A stretch of DNA of 64,000 bases from Streptomyces sp. B3I8 (GTDB lineage Bacteria > Actinomycetota > Actinomycetes > Streptomycetales > Streptomycetaceae), in assembly GCF_030816915.1 (NCBI RefSeq), contig NZ_JAUSYN010000002.1, positions 1,277,501-1,341,500 of the forward strand, read 5' to 3'. The notes below the pieces were generated by a model. That model was not told the origin of the DNA, made no database searches, and worked only from the letters and a program-made list of their open reading frames with translations. This document shows, one piece after another, positions 16,982 through 25,625 of this stretch (position 1 is the stretch's first letter; each line of letters opens with the position of its first letter). The translations under genes and the position numbers were made by a program.

Positions 16982-17104
16982 GGGGTCCCCGGGGAGGGTT
17001 TTCTCGCCCCCTCCGCCCCTACCTCTACCCCTACCCCTACCGTCCCCGAAGGGGCTGCGGGGGCGGAGAGAACCGGCGTACGCCCCCGCCGCCGCACCCC
17101 GTCG
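16982..17104. repeat. GC-rich intergenic repeat fragment with hexamer repeat
   Basis: It contains CTCGCCCCCTCCGCCCCTACC, tandem TACCCC units (about 17020-17042), and a CGTCCCCGAAGGGGCTGCGG hairpin, related to the intergenic repeat family seen at 8740 and 43930. Confidence 0.45.
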
Positions 17105-17110
17105 TACGAT
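17105..17110 (+). promoter_or_regulatory. -10 box, probable leaderless transcript
   Basis: TACGAT, then seven bases, then GTG at 17118 with no ribosome site. Confidence 0.4.
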
Positions 17111-17117
17111 GCCACCC

Positions 17118-18365
17118 GTGACGAACGACGACGCTCCGCTGCTGGCGGACCTCATGCCGTGGTCCGTCCCGCCTCCCCGTCCCGGCCGCGCCTGGCCCCT
17201 CGCCCCGGACGCCCCATCGCTCAGAACCCGCTGGGACGCCCTCCTCAAGGCCCAAGGCCCCGACCGGGACGCCCTGTTCGAGCCGACCCGCGCCCGTACC
17301 CTCCACTCCGCGGTCGCCCAGCTCCCCGGGCATCCCACCGGCACGGAACGCCTCGACCGCACCACCGGCCCGTGCCCCGAACCGGTCCGTGTCCTGCGTG
17401 CGCCGTTCGACGAGCAGTGGCTGATCCCCGACCACCGCCTGATCGACGCCGCCCGCCCCGAGCTGTGGCGCGTGGCCGACGAACACCAGGTGTTCGCACT
17501 GGAGTTGCCGCCCACGACCGCGAGCACGACCGCAACCGCCGCCGGGGGCGCCGAGTCCCGGGGCGGGTCCGGGCGGCCGCCGCTCCCGCCTCCGCTGTCG
17601 CTGCCGTTGCTCGCCACCTCCCTCCTGCCCTTCCCCGCGCCACGCACCGGCCGCGTCCGGCCGCTGTACCGGCGTCCCGGTGGCGTGGAGCCCAATCTGG
17701 CGCCCGGTCTCGCGGCGCATCTGGGCGCCCGGCTGGGGCGTACGCCGGAACCGCCGGAGATCCTGGCCTGGATCATGGCGGCCGTGCGCCACGGGCCGCG
17801 CGGTCACACCGTCCCGCTGACCGCCGATCCCGAACGGTGGGAACACGGGGTGGAGTTGGGCCGTCGAATGCTGTGGCTGATGCGGCGCGTCGGGGAGCGT
17901 CCCCGGCTGCCCGGCGGGCGGCGGCCGTACGTCCGCGCGCCGCTGCCGGCGCGGCCGGTCCACCTGGCGCACGACCGCGACGCGGAGGTCCTCGACCTCG
18001 ACGGCGGACGTATCTCGCCGGTGCCGGCCGCCGCGTGGGAGTTCGAGGTGGCGGGGGCGCGGGTCGTCGAGTCCTGGTTCGCGGCCCGTACGGCGGAGCC
18101 GGAACCCGGCACCCTGGCCGCGATCCGCCCGGCCGACTGGCCGCAGAGCCGGACGTCCGAGCTGCTGGAGCTGATCACCGTGCTGACGCTGCTGGCGGAA
18201 CTGGGTCCGGCGCGTGCGGAGTTGGCGTCGTCCACCGAGGGGGCGCCGACCGCGTCCGCGCTGCGGGACGCCGGTGTCCTGCCGGTGCCGGCCGCCCGCC
18301 GCCGCCCCGCCTCCGTCCTTGACCATCAGGAAGAGGGACCGGAGGGGCAGTTCACCCTGCTGTGA
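17118..18365 (+). CDS. Type ISP restriction/modification-like protein (orphan C-terminal domain)
   Basis: 415 residues. The middle and C-terminal parts match the target-recognition-like domain of type ISP (LlaBIII-like) restriction enzymes: RPLYRRPGGVEPNLAPGL, ILAWIMAAVRHG, and later ISPVPAAAWEFEVAGARVVESWF and the TSELLELITVLTLL helix. Helicase, nuclease and methyltransferase motifs are absent, so it is not a complete restriction enzyme; a short frame of this kind is, as I recall, a conserved Streptomyces gene. Residues ~125-160 are a low-complexity Ala/Thr/Pro insertion. GTG 17118 is preferred over ATG 17109 because the latter overlaps a -10 box (17105-17110). Actual function unknown. Confidence 0.65.
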   Translation: MTNDDAPLLADLMPWSVPPPRPGRAWPLAPDAPSLRTRWDALLKAQGPDRDALFEPTRARTLHSAVAQLPGHPTGTERLDRTTGPCPEPVRVLRAPFDEQWLIPDHRLIDAARPELWRVADEHQVFALELPPTTASTTATAAGGAESRGGSGRPPLPPPLSLPLLATSLLPFPAPRTGRVRPLYRRPGGVEPNLAPGLAAHLGARLGRTPEPPEILAWIMAAVRHGPRGHTVPLTADPERWEHGVELGRRMLWLMRRVGERPRLPGGRRPYVRAPLPARPVHLAHDRDAEVLDLDGGRISPVPAAAWEFEVAGARVVESWFAARTAEPEPGTLAAIRPADWPQSRTSELLELITVLTLLAELGPARAELASSTEGAPTASALRDAGVLPVPAARRRPASVLDHQEEGPEGQFTLL

Positions 18366-18689
18366 CGTGTGACGGCGGAACCGGATCGGGCCGCGCGCGA
18401 CGCTCGATCGGCAGGAACGAGGCAGGGGCAGAACCAGAGGCGGGGACGAGGGCGGAAAGGGCGGGAGCCGAGGGCGGTGCGACGAAGGACGCGCCGACGC
18501 GGGGGACGGGTCCGGCGGTCCGGCGGGGGCCGAGTGCGGGGCCGGAGTCCGGGAAGGGCCGGGGGCGGAACCCCCGGGTGGGGCGGAAGGAGCAGGGCCG
18601 GGTCCGGCGTACGGTCCGGGTGGGCCGCGTACGCCAGGGACGGCACCGTCAGATCACACCGACGGCACCCGCACGCCAGTGCTCTCCCC
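18366..18689. other. 324-bp gap
   Basis: GC-rich and purine-biased on the plus strand. A degenerate repeat-family block (GGGCCGGGGGCGGAACCCCCGG, about 18555-18580) can form a hairpin that may terminate the upstream gene. No convincing coding sequence is seen. Confidence 0.4.
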
Positions 18690-18959
18690 TCACCGTCCTC
18701 CGAACAGCGACCGGCGCAGCCGGCGCAGCGGTGCGAACAGCGAGACCCTGCGGACCCGTGCCCCCCTGTCACTGCGGCCGTGCTTGACGTCACGTGCCGT
18801 TATCTCCCGCATCAGCGACGTCGCCTCCGCCGTCTCGCGCTGCGGCAGCGCGGGGCCGCCGAGTACCGCGAGGTGGCGGTCGAGGCGCGTACTGCTCGCG
18901 CTGCTCCCGCAGGTGATCGCAGGGACCCTCGCCCTGCTGCGCATCGTTATCTGTTCCAT
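18690..18959 (-). CDS. Small conserved hypothetical protein
   Basis: 89 residues from the ATG at 18959, preceded by GGGAG 5 nt upstream. The protein is basic, with MREITARDVKHGRSDRGARVRR and a C-terminal LFAPLRRLRRSLFGGR that looks amphipathic. There is no signal peptide or clear domain. Codon use and the ribosome site support expression. It lies downstream of rskA on the same strand, 122 bp from its stop. Function unknown. Confidence 0.55.
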   Translation of the reverse strand: MEQITMRSRARVPAITCGSSASSTRLDRHLAVLGGPALPQRETAEATSLMREITARDVKHGRSDRGARVRRVSLFAPLRRLRRSLFGGR

Positions 18960-19081
18960 GTCACTCCCCACCCGTCTTGTGCACCCGGCCCGGGCAGGGT
19001 AACCCTATCGCTCCCCCGGGGCACTCACGTATCACGGTCACGCGATTCACCTTCCCCGTAAGGGTGTTGACAGTTATTCGA

Positions 19082-19918
19082 CTACTCTCCGAATCCGACC
19101 GAATCCAGGGCGAGTTGGACAACCGGCGCACTTGTCGGACGGACTGACCCCCCATCGGGTTCCAGGGTCACGGCGAGTGATGTCGCCGACTTGGCCAGGC
19201 CTTCGGCGACCAGGGGCGTGTCGCCGTCGAACAGGCCGAGGGAGCGCGGTTGCGCGCCGGGGCGCATGAGCCACAGTTGATGCACCCGCGTGTCCGGCAG
19301 CGCGCCCGCGCCGCTCAGCGTGACCACCGCGCGCCCCTCCGACGCGGAAGCGATCACGGACAGTCCCCGCCCCCGGGCATCGCGGTCGGCGGCGGCCCTG
19401 GCGTCGGGCGCGGCGAGAACGTGGGCGATCTCACGTGCCTGCGCACGCTCGGCGTCCAGCGTGTCCTGGGTCCGCGAGGCCTGCACCGCGATGAGGGCGG
19501 CGACGACCAGCGCCGCGGCGGCGGTCGCGGTGGCCAGCGGCGCGAACAGCGGGCGCAGCCGGGGCGCGCGGGCCCGGGCGGGCGGCGGGGCCGTGCCCCA
19601 GACGTGCGGCGGCAGATGCGGTGGGCGGACAGCGGACGCGTCCCGGCCGGGGGCGGGCTCCTGCGGGGTGGCGCGGACGGCCGCGAGGACCCGGTCGCGC
19701 ATCGCGGGCGGGGCCGGGGCGCTGGTGGACCAGGCGAGCCGCACGGCGTCCTCGGACAGCGCGCGCACCTCGCCGGCACAGCTGTCGCAGCGGCGCAGAT
19801 GCTTCTCGAATCGGCGGCGTTCGTCGGGTTCGAGGGCGTCGAGGGCGTAGGGCGCGGCGAGCGAGTGCGGATCGTCACGGCCGAAGAGCTGATCGAACAG
19901 CCTGTCGACAGGGCTCAT
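19082..19918 (-). CDS. rskA: RskA-type membrane anti-sigma factor
   Basis: 278 residues. The N-terminal zinc-associated anti-sigma domain shows His40-x3-Cys44-x2-Cys47 (HLRRCDSC). One membrane helix lies at about 123-146 (APLATATAAAALVVAALIAVQ), and the extracytoplasmic RskA domain follows (RVHQLWLMRPGAQPRSLGLF...SLAVTLEPDGGSVRPTSAPV). It sequesters the co-encoded sigma factor at the membrane until the outer domain is cleaved or responds to a signal. Its ATG overlaps the sigma gene stop (ATGA), so the two are translationally coupled. The signal is unknown; mycobacterial SigK/RskA respond to redox, but that should not be transferred without test. Confidence 0.92.
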   Translation of the reverse strand: MSPVDRLFDQLFGRDDPHSLAAPYALDALEPDERRRFEKHLRRCDSCAGEVRALSEDAVRLAWSTSAPAPPAMRDRVLAAVRATPQEPAPGRDASAVRPPHLPPHVWGTAPPPARARAPRLRPLFAPLATATAAAALVVAALIAVQASRTQDTLDAERAQAREIAHVLAAPDARAAADRDARGRGLSVIASASEGRAVVTLSGAGALPDTRVHQLWLMRPGAQPRSLGLFDGDTPLVAEGLAKSATSLAVTLEPDGGSVRPTSAPVVQLALDSVGFGE

Positions 19919-20457
19919 GCCGCACCTCCCAGGCAGTGGCGCAGCCGGGTGAGGCCGTCGCGCATCCGGGTCTTGACCGTACCGAGCGGCAGGGACAGCC
20001 GCTCGGCCACCTCACGGTAGGTGTAGCCGTCGTAGTAGGCGAGGGTGACGGACTGCCGTTGCAGCGCGGTGAGCCGGTCCAGGCAGCGGCGCACCCATTC
20101 CCGTTCGAGGCCGGCCTCCACCTCCTCCGCGACCTGGTCGAAGGCGGGGTGGTGGGCTCGGCGGGCCTCCCGCTCCTCGCGTTCGCCGGACGCGCGGGCG
20201 CTGCGCACCCGGTCGACGGCGCGGCGGTGGGCGACGGTCAGGATCCACGACAGCGCGCTGCCGCGGCCCGGGTCGAACCGGGGTGCGGAGCGCCACAGTT
20301 CGAGGAGCACCTCCTGCGCCACCTCCTCCGACTGCGCCGGGTCCCGCACGACGCGGCGCACCAGGCCGAACACCGGCCCGGACACCATGCCGTACAACTC
20401 CTCGAAGGCCTTCTGATCGCCTCCGGCGACGAGTGCCAGGAGTTCCTCCGCCTCCAC
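19915..20457 (-). CDS. sigK: ECF RNA polymerase sigma factor, SigK-like
   Basis: 180 residues from the GTG at 20457, chosen because AGGGGGG lies just upstream and the sigma-70 region 2 fold starts at EELLALVAGGDQKAFEELY; a GTG at 20484 would add nine residues. Region 2 is residues ~10-80 (DPAQSEEVAQEVLLELWRSAPRFD). Region 4 is ~120-175 (LTALQRQSVTLAYYDGYTYREVAERLSLPLGTVKTRM). The pairing with an RskA-type anti-sigma makes it SigK-like. It is divergent from the DUF4331-TPR-NicO genes, the natural candidates for its regulon. Confidence 0.92.
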   Translation of the reverse strand: MEAEELLALVAGGDQKAFEELYGMVSGPVFGLVRRVVRDPAQSEEVAQEVLLELWRSAPRFDPGRGSALSWILTVAHRRAVDRVRSARASGEREEREARRAHHPAFDQVAEEVEAGLEREWVRRCLDRLTALQRQSVTLAYYDGYTYREVAERLSLPLGTVKTRMRDGLTRLRHCLGGAA

Positions 20458-20719
20458 TCGTACCCCCCTCTCCGGTCGCGGCACGCGGCGCGCGGCCTCA
20501 CTGGTCGTTCGTAGCGATCACGTCCTCGGACGGGATTACGGATCGGCGGGCCGAAAACGCGGGTCGGGCGGCGACCAATACGGCGGTTCCTCGACGACTT
20601 CCCCTTCCCCCGGCGCCCGCCGCCCTGACGGCCCGTGAGTTTTTTTCGGCTCCGACCAATCCGCCCCGCCGGCCTCTCCGAATGCCCGGTCAGTGAGGCG
20701 AACCGGCACCGCGACCGCA

Positions 20720-20838
20720 CGGACGCAAGGGATGCACGGAGCGCACAGGACACCCGGGACGCACAGCCCGGTGAACGGACGGATGGACGGATGAACGGAC
20801 GGATGGACGCACGTACGCACGAACGCACGGTCGACCCC
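20720..20838 (+). repeat. Tetranucleotide (NACG-type) low-complexity tract
   Basis: A run of ACGG/ACGC/ACGA units (for example GGACGGATGGACGGATGAAC) spans the 5' end of the DUF4331 gene. Because it contains several ATGs in the same frame it blurs the true start, and slippage here could alter the N-terminus. Confidence 0.6.
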
Positions 20839-22389
20839 TTGAACGGGCGGACCGGCCGCGTGTCCCCGCCCTCCGGCAGCGGCGTGGGGCGCAGGAGCCT
20901 CGCCACCCTCCTGTGCGGCGCGCTGGCCGCCGGGGGACTCGCCGCCGCCGGTGTGGTCGTACTGGAGCCGGGGGCGGCCTCCGCCTCCAGCCACCGGGAG
21001 GCCCCGCTGATCTCGGGGCAGCCGCAGTACGACAACACCGACGTGTACGCGTTCGTGAGCCCGGACAAGCCGGACACGACCACGCTCGTGGCCAACTGGA
21101 TCCCGTTCCAGGAACCGGCCGGCGGACCCAACTTCTACACGTTCGCGGAGGACGCGCAGTACGACCTCCACGTCGACAACAACGGTGACGCGCAGAGCGA
21201 GTTGATCTTCCGCTACACGTTCCGCACGCACACGAAGAACAAGGACACCTTCCTCTACAACACGGGCCCCGTCGACAGCCTGGACGACCCGGACCTGAAC
21301 ATCACGCAGACGTACGACATCGACCTCATCAAGCTGCGCAAGCAGCACCTGGTGGCGAAGACGAAGATCGCGGACGACGTGCCGGTGGCGCCCTCCAACG
21401 TCGGCAAGGCGTCCATGCCGGACTACGGCAAGCTGCGCGACCAGGCCGTGTACAAACTGTCCAGCGGCTCCACGACGTTCGCGGGCCAGGCCGACGACCC
21501 GTTCTTCCTGGACCTGCGCGTCTTCGACCTGCTGTACGGCGGGGACCTCTCCGAGGTGGGCCGGGACACGCTCGCGGGCTACAACGTCAACTCCGTGGCC
21601 CTCCAGGTGCCGACCGACATGCTCACCGAGTCCAAGGACCAGCCGGTCGTCGGCATCTGGTCGACGACGCAGCGCAAGGACGCGCGCGGCCACTGGACAC
21701 AGGTCTCGCGGCTGGGCAACCCGCTGGTCAACGAGGTCGTCAACCCGCAGAAGGACAAGGACAGGTTCAACGCCTCCGCACCCTGGGACGACGCGCAATT
21801 CCTGAAGAACGTCACCAACCCCGAACTGCCCAAGCTGATCGAGGGCATCTACAAGATCGACGCGCCGGACGAGCCGCGTGACGACCTCGTCGACGTCTTC
21901 CTGAAGGGCGTCAAGGGTCTCAACCAGCCGCCGTCCGTGCGTCCGGCGGAGGAGCTGCGGCTCAACACGTCCATCGAACCGACCGCCGACCCCAAGCGGC
22001 TCGGTGTGCTCGACGGCGACAACGCGGGCTTCCCCAACGGCCGCCGGCTGACCGACGACGTGGTCGACGAGGCGCTGCAGGTGATGGAGGGCGAGCTGGT
22101 CGGCGCCAAGAACGACCTCGGCGACGCGGTCGACGCCAACGACCAGAAGTTCGGTGACTCGTTCCCGTACCTCGCGGAGCCGACGGCCGGTTCGCGCGGC
22201 GCGACGGCGAAGACGGACGGCAACAGCGTGCGCAACCAGCTCGGCGACGCGCTCACCACGAACGGCGTGGGCGGCGGTTCGGACACGACGCTCATCGTGA
22301 CCTCCGCGGCCGCCGGTGCCGCCGGCTTCCTCCTGATCGCCACGGCCCTGGTGTGGTGGCGCCGCCGCACCCGCCGCACGTACTACTGA
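20791..22389 (+). CDS. DUF4331 domain exported protein with C-terminal membrane anchor
   Basis: 532 residues if started at ATG 20791; ATG 20803 and a GTG at 20635 are alternatives. A twin-arginine-like GRRSLATLLCGALAAGG signal is followed by ASASSHREAPLISGQPQYDNTDVYAFVSPD, the hallmark start of DUF4331, and about 400 residues of the domain. A C-terminal hydrophobic helix (LIVTSAAAGAAGFLLIATALVWW) with RRRTRR anchors it, so it is exposed outside. DUF4331 has no settled function. It is first in a probable operon with the TPR gene (20 bp) and the NicO-type gene, divergent from sigK-rskA. Confidence 0.88.
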   Translation: MNGRMDARTHERTVDPLNGRTGRVSPPSGSGVGRRSLATLLCGALAAGGLAAAGVVVLEPGAASASSHREAPLISGQPQYDNTDVYAFVSPDKPDTTTLVANWIPFQEPAGGPNFYTFAEDAQYDLHVDNNGDAQSELIFRYTFRTHTKNKDTFLYNTGPVDSLDDPDLNITQTYDIDLIKLRKQHLVAKTKIADDVPVAPSNVGKASMPDYGKLRDQAVYKLSSGSTTFAGQADDPFFLDLRVFDLLYGGDLSEVGRDTLAGYNVNSVALQVPTDMLTESKDQPVVGIWSTTQRKDARGHWTQVSRLGNPLVNEVVNPQKDKDRFNASAPWDDAQFLKNVTNPELPKLIEGIYKIDAPDEPRDDLVDVFLKGVKGLNQPPSVRPAEELRLNTSIEPTADPKRLGVLDGDNAGFPNGRRLTDDVVDEALQVMEGELVGAKNDLGDAVDANDQKFGDSFPYLAEPTAGSRGATAKTDGNSVRNQLGDALTTNGVGGGSDTTLIVTSAAAGAAGFLLIATALVWWRRRTRRTYY

Positions 22390-22409
22390 CCGAAGGAGAC
22401 AGACACCCC

Positions 22410-23999
22410 ATGCCTCCCACTCCACCCCCCGAGCGCCCCGAAGAGGCCCGCAGGGCCTCCCGGGACGCGGGGAACCGCGCGACCGGCCCGGACGCACCCG
22501 CACCCGGCACTACTCCCGGGGGCTCCGGGGGCTCCGGGGGCTCCGGGGGCTCCGGGGGCTCCGGGGGCGAAGCCCCCGGAGGTCGGGAACGGGAAGGGGC
22601 GGCGGGGGCGGAACCCCCCACGCACACCCCCACCCGCACGCCCCCGCGCACCCCCACCCCGCGGCGCACCCCCACCCGCCTCCACCTCGTCCTCTCCGCC
22701 ACCGCCCTGGCCATCGCCCTCACCACCGGCGCACTGGCCACGGGCGCGGCCCGGCACCCCGCCCCCGCCTCCACCCCATCGGCCCTCCCCGTCACCTCCC
22801 CGCGGCTCCTGACCGGCGACGACCTCGCCGCAGGCGTCCGCGGCCTCCAGACCCATCTGCGCGCCCAGCCCCGCGACGTCGACGCCTGGTCCACCCTCGC
22901 GCTCGCCTACGTCGAACAGGCCCGCACCGAGGGCGACCCCTCCCGCTACCCGCAGGCCGGCAAGGCCCTCACCCGTGCCCTGAAGCTCGACCCTCACCAC
23001 GACCCCTCCCTCGCCGCCCGCGCCGCCCTCGCCGCCGCCCGGCACGACTTCCACGGCGCCCTGAAGTACGCGGACGAGGCCCTCGCCGAGAACCCGTACA
23101 GCGAGCGGGCGCTGTGCTCCCGCATCGACGCCCTCGTCGAACTGGGCCGCTACGACGACGCCGAGAAGGCCGCCGACCTGGCCGACTCCCGGCGTCCCGG
23201 CGTGCCCGTCTTCACCCGCTACGCCTACGTCCACGAACTGCGCGGCGACACCGCCACCGCCCGCCGGGTGCTCACCCGCGCGCTCGACACCGCCGCCACC
23301 CGCGGCGACGTCGCCTACGTGGCCACCGCACTCGGCCAACTCGACTGGAATCAGGGCCGGTACAAGACCGCGCTGAGCCACTACGCCCGTGCGCTCGCCG
23401 CCGACGACACCTATCTGCCGGCACTCGACGGCCGGGCCCGCGCCCAGGCCGCGCTCGGCGACCGCGCGACGGCGATCCGCGGCATGGAGCAGGTCGTCTC
23501 CCGCTACCCGCTCCCCCAACCCCTCGTCGAGCTGGGCGAGTTGTACGAGGAGCGGGGCGCCGACGGCGACGCGGCCAGGGCCCGGGACCAGTACGCCCTG
23601 GTCCACGCCTGGATCTCGCTCGCCCGCGCCAACGGGGTGGACGCCGACCTCGACACCGCGCTCGCCGCCGCCGACCACGGCGACCGCGGGGCCGCGCTGA
23701 AGGCGGCGCGCGCCGAGTGGAAGCGCCGCCACACCGTGCACACCGCCGACGCGCTCGCCTGGGCGCTGCACGTCAACGGCCGGGACGCGGAAGCCCTCCC
23801 GTACACGCGGCGGGCCACCGCCACGGGCTACCGCAACGCCGCCTTCCGCTACCACCGCGGCATGATCGAGCGGGCCACCGGCCACCCGGCGGCGGCCCGC
23901 GCCTCGCTGAAGGCGGCCCTCGACCTCAACCCGGGCTTCGCACCGCTCGGCGCCCGCACGGCGCGAACGGCCTGGAAGTCCCTGGGCGGTGCCGGGTGA
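22410..23999 (+). CDS. Membrane-anchored TPR protein with repeat-derived Gly-Ser linker
   Basis: 529 residues; ATG at 22410 with GAAGGAGA 8-10 nt upstream. Residues 1-85 are Pro/Gly/Ser-rich and include five Gly-Gly-Ser units from a perfect 9-bp tandem repeat. A hydrophobic segment at ~93-112 (HLVLSATALAIALTTGALA) probably anchors it with the rest outside. From ~140 on there are tetratricopeptide repeats (LALAYVEQARTEGD, KALTRALKLDPHHDPSLAARAALAAARHDFHGALKYADEALAENP and so on). TPRs usually scaffold protein complexes. The stop overlaps the next gene's start (GTGA). Confidence 0.85.
   Translation: MPPTPPPERPEEARRASRDAGNRATGPDAPAPGTTPGGSGGSGGSGGSGGSGGEAPGGREREGAAGAEPPTHTPTRTPPRTPTPRRTPTRLHLVLSATALAIALTTGALATGAARHPAPASTPSALPVTSPRLLTGDDLAAGVRGLQTHLRAQPRDVDAWSTLALAYVEQARTEGDPSRYPQAGKALTRALKLDPHHDPSLAARAALAAARHDFHGALKYADEALAENPYSERALCSRIDALVELGRYDDAEKAADLADSRRPGVPVFTRYAYVHELRGDTATARRVLTRALDTAATRGDVAYVATALGQLDWNQGRYKTALSHYARALAADDTYLPALDGRARAQAALGDRATAIRGMEQVVSRYPLPQPLVELGELYEERGADGDAARARDQYALVHAWISLARANGVDADLDTALAAADHGDRGAALKAARAEWKRRHTVHTADALAWALHVNGRDAEALPYTRRATATGYRNAAFRYHRGMIERATGHPAAARASLKAALDLNPGFAPLGARTARTAWKSLGGAG
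22515..22620 (+). repeat. 9-bp tandem repeat plus intergenic-repeat-like block inside the TPR gene
   Basis: GGGGGCTCC is repeated five times (about 22519-22564), then GGGGGCGAAGCCCCCGG and GGGAACGGGAAGGGGCGGCGGGGGCGGAACC. The latter matches the intergenic repeat family (compare 43940-43970) but here is translated in frame. Confidence 0.7.
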
Positions 24000-25573
24000 G
24001 GGCCCGCCACCGCCGGTTCGCCACCGGCGCGGGACTGCTCACCGCCGCGGCCGCGCTCGTCCTGCTGCCCGCCGGGCAGGCGGCCGCGCACCCGCTCGGC
24101 AACTTCACCGTCAACCGGTACGACGGCCTGGTCGCCGCCCCGGGTCACCTGCGGGTCGACCACGTGGAGGACCTCGCGGAGATCCCGGCGACCCAGGCCG
24201 GGCCGGACATCGAACGCGCGGGCGGCCTCACCGCCTGGGCCGGGCAGCGGTGCGCCGAGGCCGCGCACGGCAGTGCGGTGAGCGTCGCGGGCCGGGCCGC
24301 CCGGCTCACCGTCGCCACGAGCAGCGCGCACCGGCGTCCCGGGCAGGCGGGTCTGGACACCCTGCGGGTGGAGTGCCGGCTGACCGCCCCGCTGCCCGAT
24401 ACCGACACCGTCCGGGTGCGGTTCCGCAGCGCGGGCGGCACGGCCTTCGGACCCGGCTGGCGGGAGATCACCGCGCGCGGCGACCGTACGACGCTGGCCG
24501 GCACCGACGTGCCCGCGAAGTCCGTGTCCCACGAACTGACCGCCTATCCGAAGGAGTTGCTGTCCTCCCCGGCGCACACCGCGCGCGCGTCGTTCGAGGT
24601 CCGCCCGGGCGGCCCGGCGCTGGACCGGGAGCGGCAGGACGACGCCCCGGCCTCCTCGGTGCTGCCGCGCGGCGCCGACCGCTGGACACGTGCCCTGGAC
24701 GGCCTGGTGGCCCGGCAGGACCTCACGCTCGGTTTCGCCACGCTCGCCGTGCTGCTCGCGGTCGGCCTGGGCGCGATGCACGCGCTCGCGCCCGGCCACG
24801 GCAAGACCCTGATGGCCGCGACGGCCGCGGCACGCGGGGGCCGGGCACGGCCGCGTGACGTGCTGCCGCTCGCCGCGTCGGTGACCGTCACCCACACCCT
24901 CGGCGTGGTCGCCCTCGGCCTGCTGGTCACGGCCGGTTCGGCGGCCGCGCCCTCGGTGATCACCTGGCTGGGCCTGGCGAGCGGCGCGGTCGTCACCGCG
25001 GCGGGCATCACCCTCCTGCGCCGGGCCTGGCGGCACCGCGCCGCCCATGAGAAGGAGCACGGACACGGACACCTCCACCCACACGGGCCCGAGCGCGCCG
25101 AGGGGCACGAGCACCCCCACGCGCACGAACCCGAGCCCGAGCACACTCACGACCACGACCACGACCACGACCACCCCCACACGCACACGCACACGCACGG
25201 CTACGGGCGCCCCCACACCCACCCCACCGCGCCCACCCTCCGCGGCACGCTGCTCCTCGGCTTCGCGGGCGGGCTCGTGCCCTCGCCGTCGGCCGTCGTC
25301 GTACTGGTCGGTGCCGCCGCGCTGGGGCAGGCCTGGTTCGGACTGCTGCTCGTCGTGGCGTACGGCGTCGGGCTCGCCCTGACGCTGACCGCGGCCGGCT
25401 TCGCCGTCGTCCGGCTCGGCGGCGGGCTGAACCGGCTGCTGGACCGCCACCCGCGCCGGTCCGGGGGCGCGGCGGCGCTGGTGCGCCGGACGGCGCCGCT
25501 GGGCTCCGCGTGCGTCGTCCTGCTGCTCGGTGCCGGACTGGTGCTCAGGGGGGCGGCAACCGCCCTCGGCTGA
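23996..25573 (+). CDS. NicO-family nickel/cobalt transporter-like protein with His-rich loop
   Basis: 525 residues from the GTG at 23996 (overlapping the TPR stop). A signal peptide (RFATGAGLLTAAAALVLLPAGQAAA) is followed by an extracytoplasmic region (~30-245) beginning HPLGNFTVNRYDGL. The membrane part contains the NicO/RcnA signature AMHALAPGHGKTLMAA. A cytoplasmic loop is extremely His-rich (about residues 345-405: HGHGHLHPHG, HTHDHDHDHDHPHTHTHTHG), typical of metal binding. The last helices include GLVPSPSAVVVLVGAAALG. It most likely moves Ni2+/Co2+ or a related metal; direction and ion are not determined. Last gene of the DUF4331 operon. Confidence 0.85.
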   Translation: MRARHRRFATGAGLLTAAAALVLLPAGQAAAHPLGNFTVNRYDGLVAAPGHLRVDHVEDLAEIPATQAGPDIERAGGLTAWAGQRCAEAAHGSAVSVAGRAARLTVATSSAHRRPGQAGLDTLRVECRLTAPLPDTDTVRVRFRSAGGTAFGPGWREITARGDRTTLAGTDVPAKSVSHELTAYPKELLSSPAHTARASFEVRPGGPALDRERQDDAPASSVLPRGADRWTRALDGLVARQDLTLGFATLAVLLAVGLGAMHALAPGHGKTLMAATAAARGGRARPRDVLPLAASVTVTHTLGVVALGLLVTAGSAAAPSVITWLGLASGAVVTAAGITLLRRAWRHRAAHEKEHGHGHLHPHGPERAEGHEHPHAHEPEPEHTHDHDHDHDHPHTHTHTHGYGRPHTHPTAPTLRGTLLLGFAGGLVPSPSAVVVLVGAAALGQAWFGLLLVVAYGVGLALTLTAAGFAVVRLGGGLNRLLDRHPRRSGGAAALVRRTAPLGSACVVLLLGAGLVLRGAATALG

Positions 25574-25625
25574 GCTACTTTGAGAGGGAGTGGCAGGCGG
25601 CACTCGACGCGACGGGGGGACGCCC

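Noticed and set aside
14714..17776. 1020-codon open frame on the minus strand
   Set aside because: It runs antisense through hmgA and the GntR gene and has no recognisable domain.
25050..25215. Short periodic repeats resembling a CRISPR-like array
   Set aside because: They are codon repeats (CAC) for the His-rich loop of the NicO-type protein, with no spacers.
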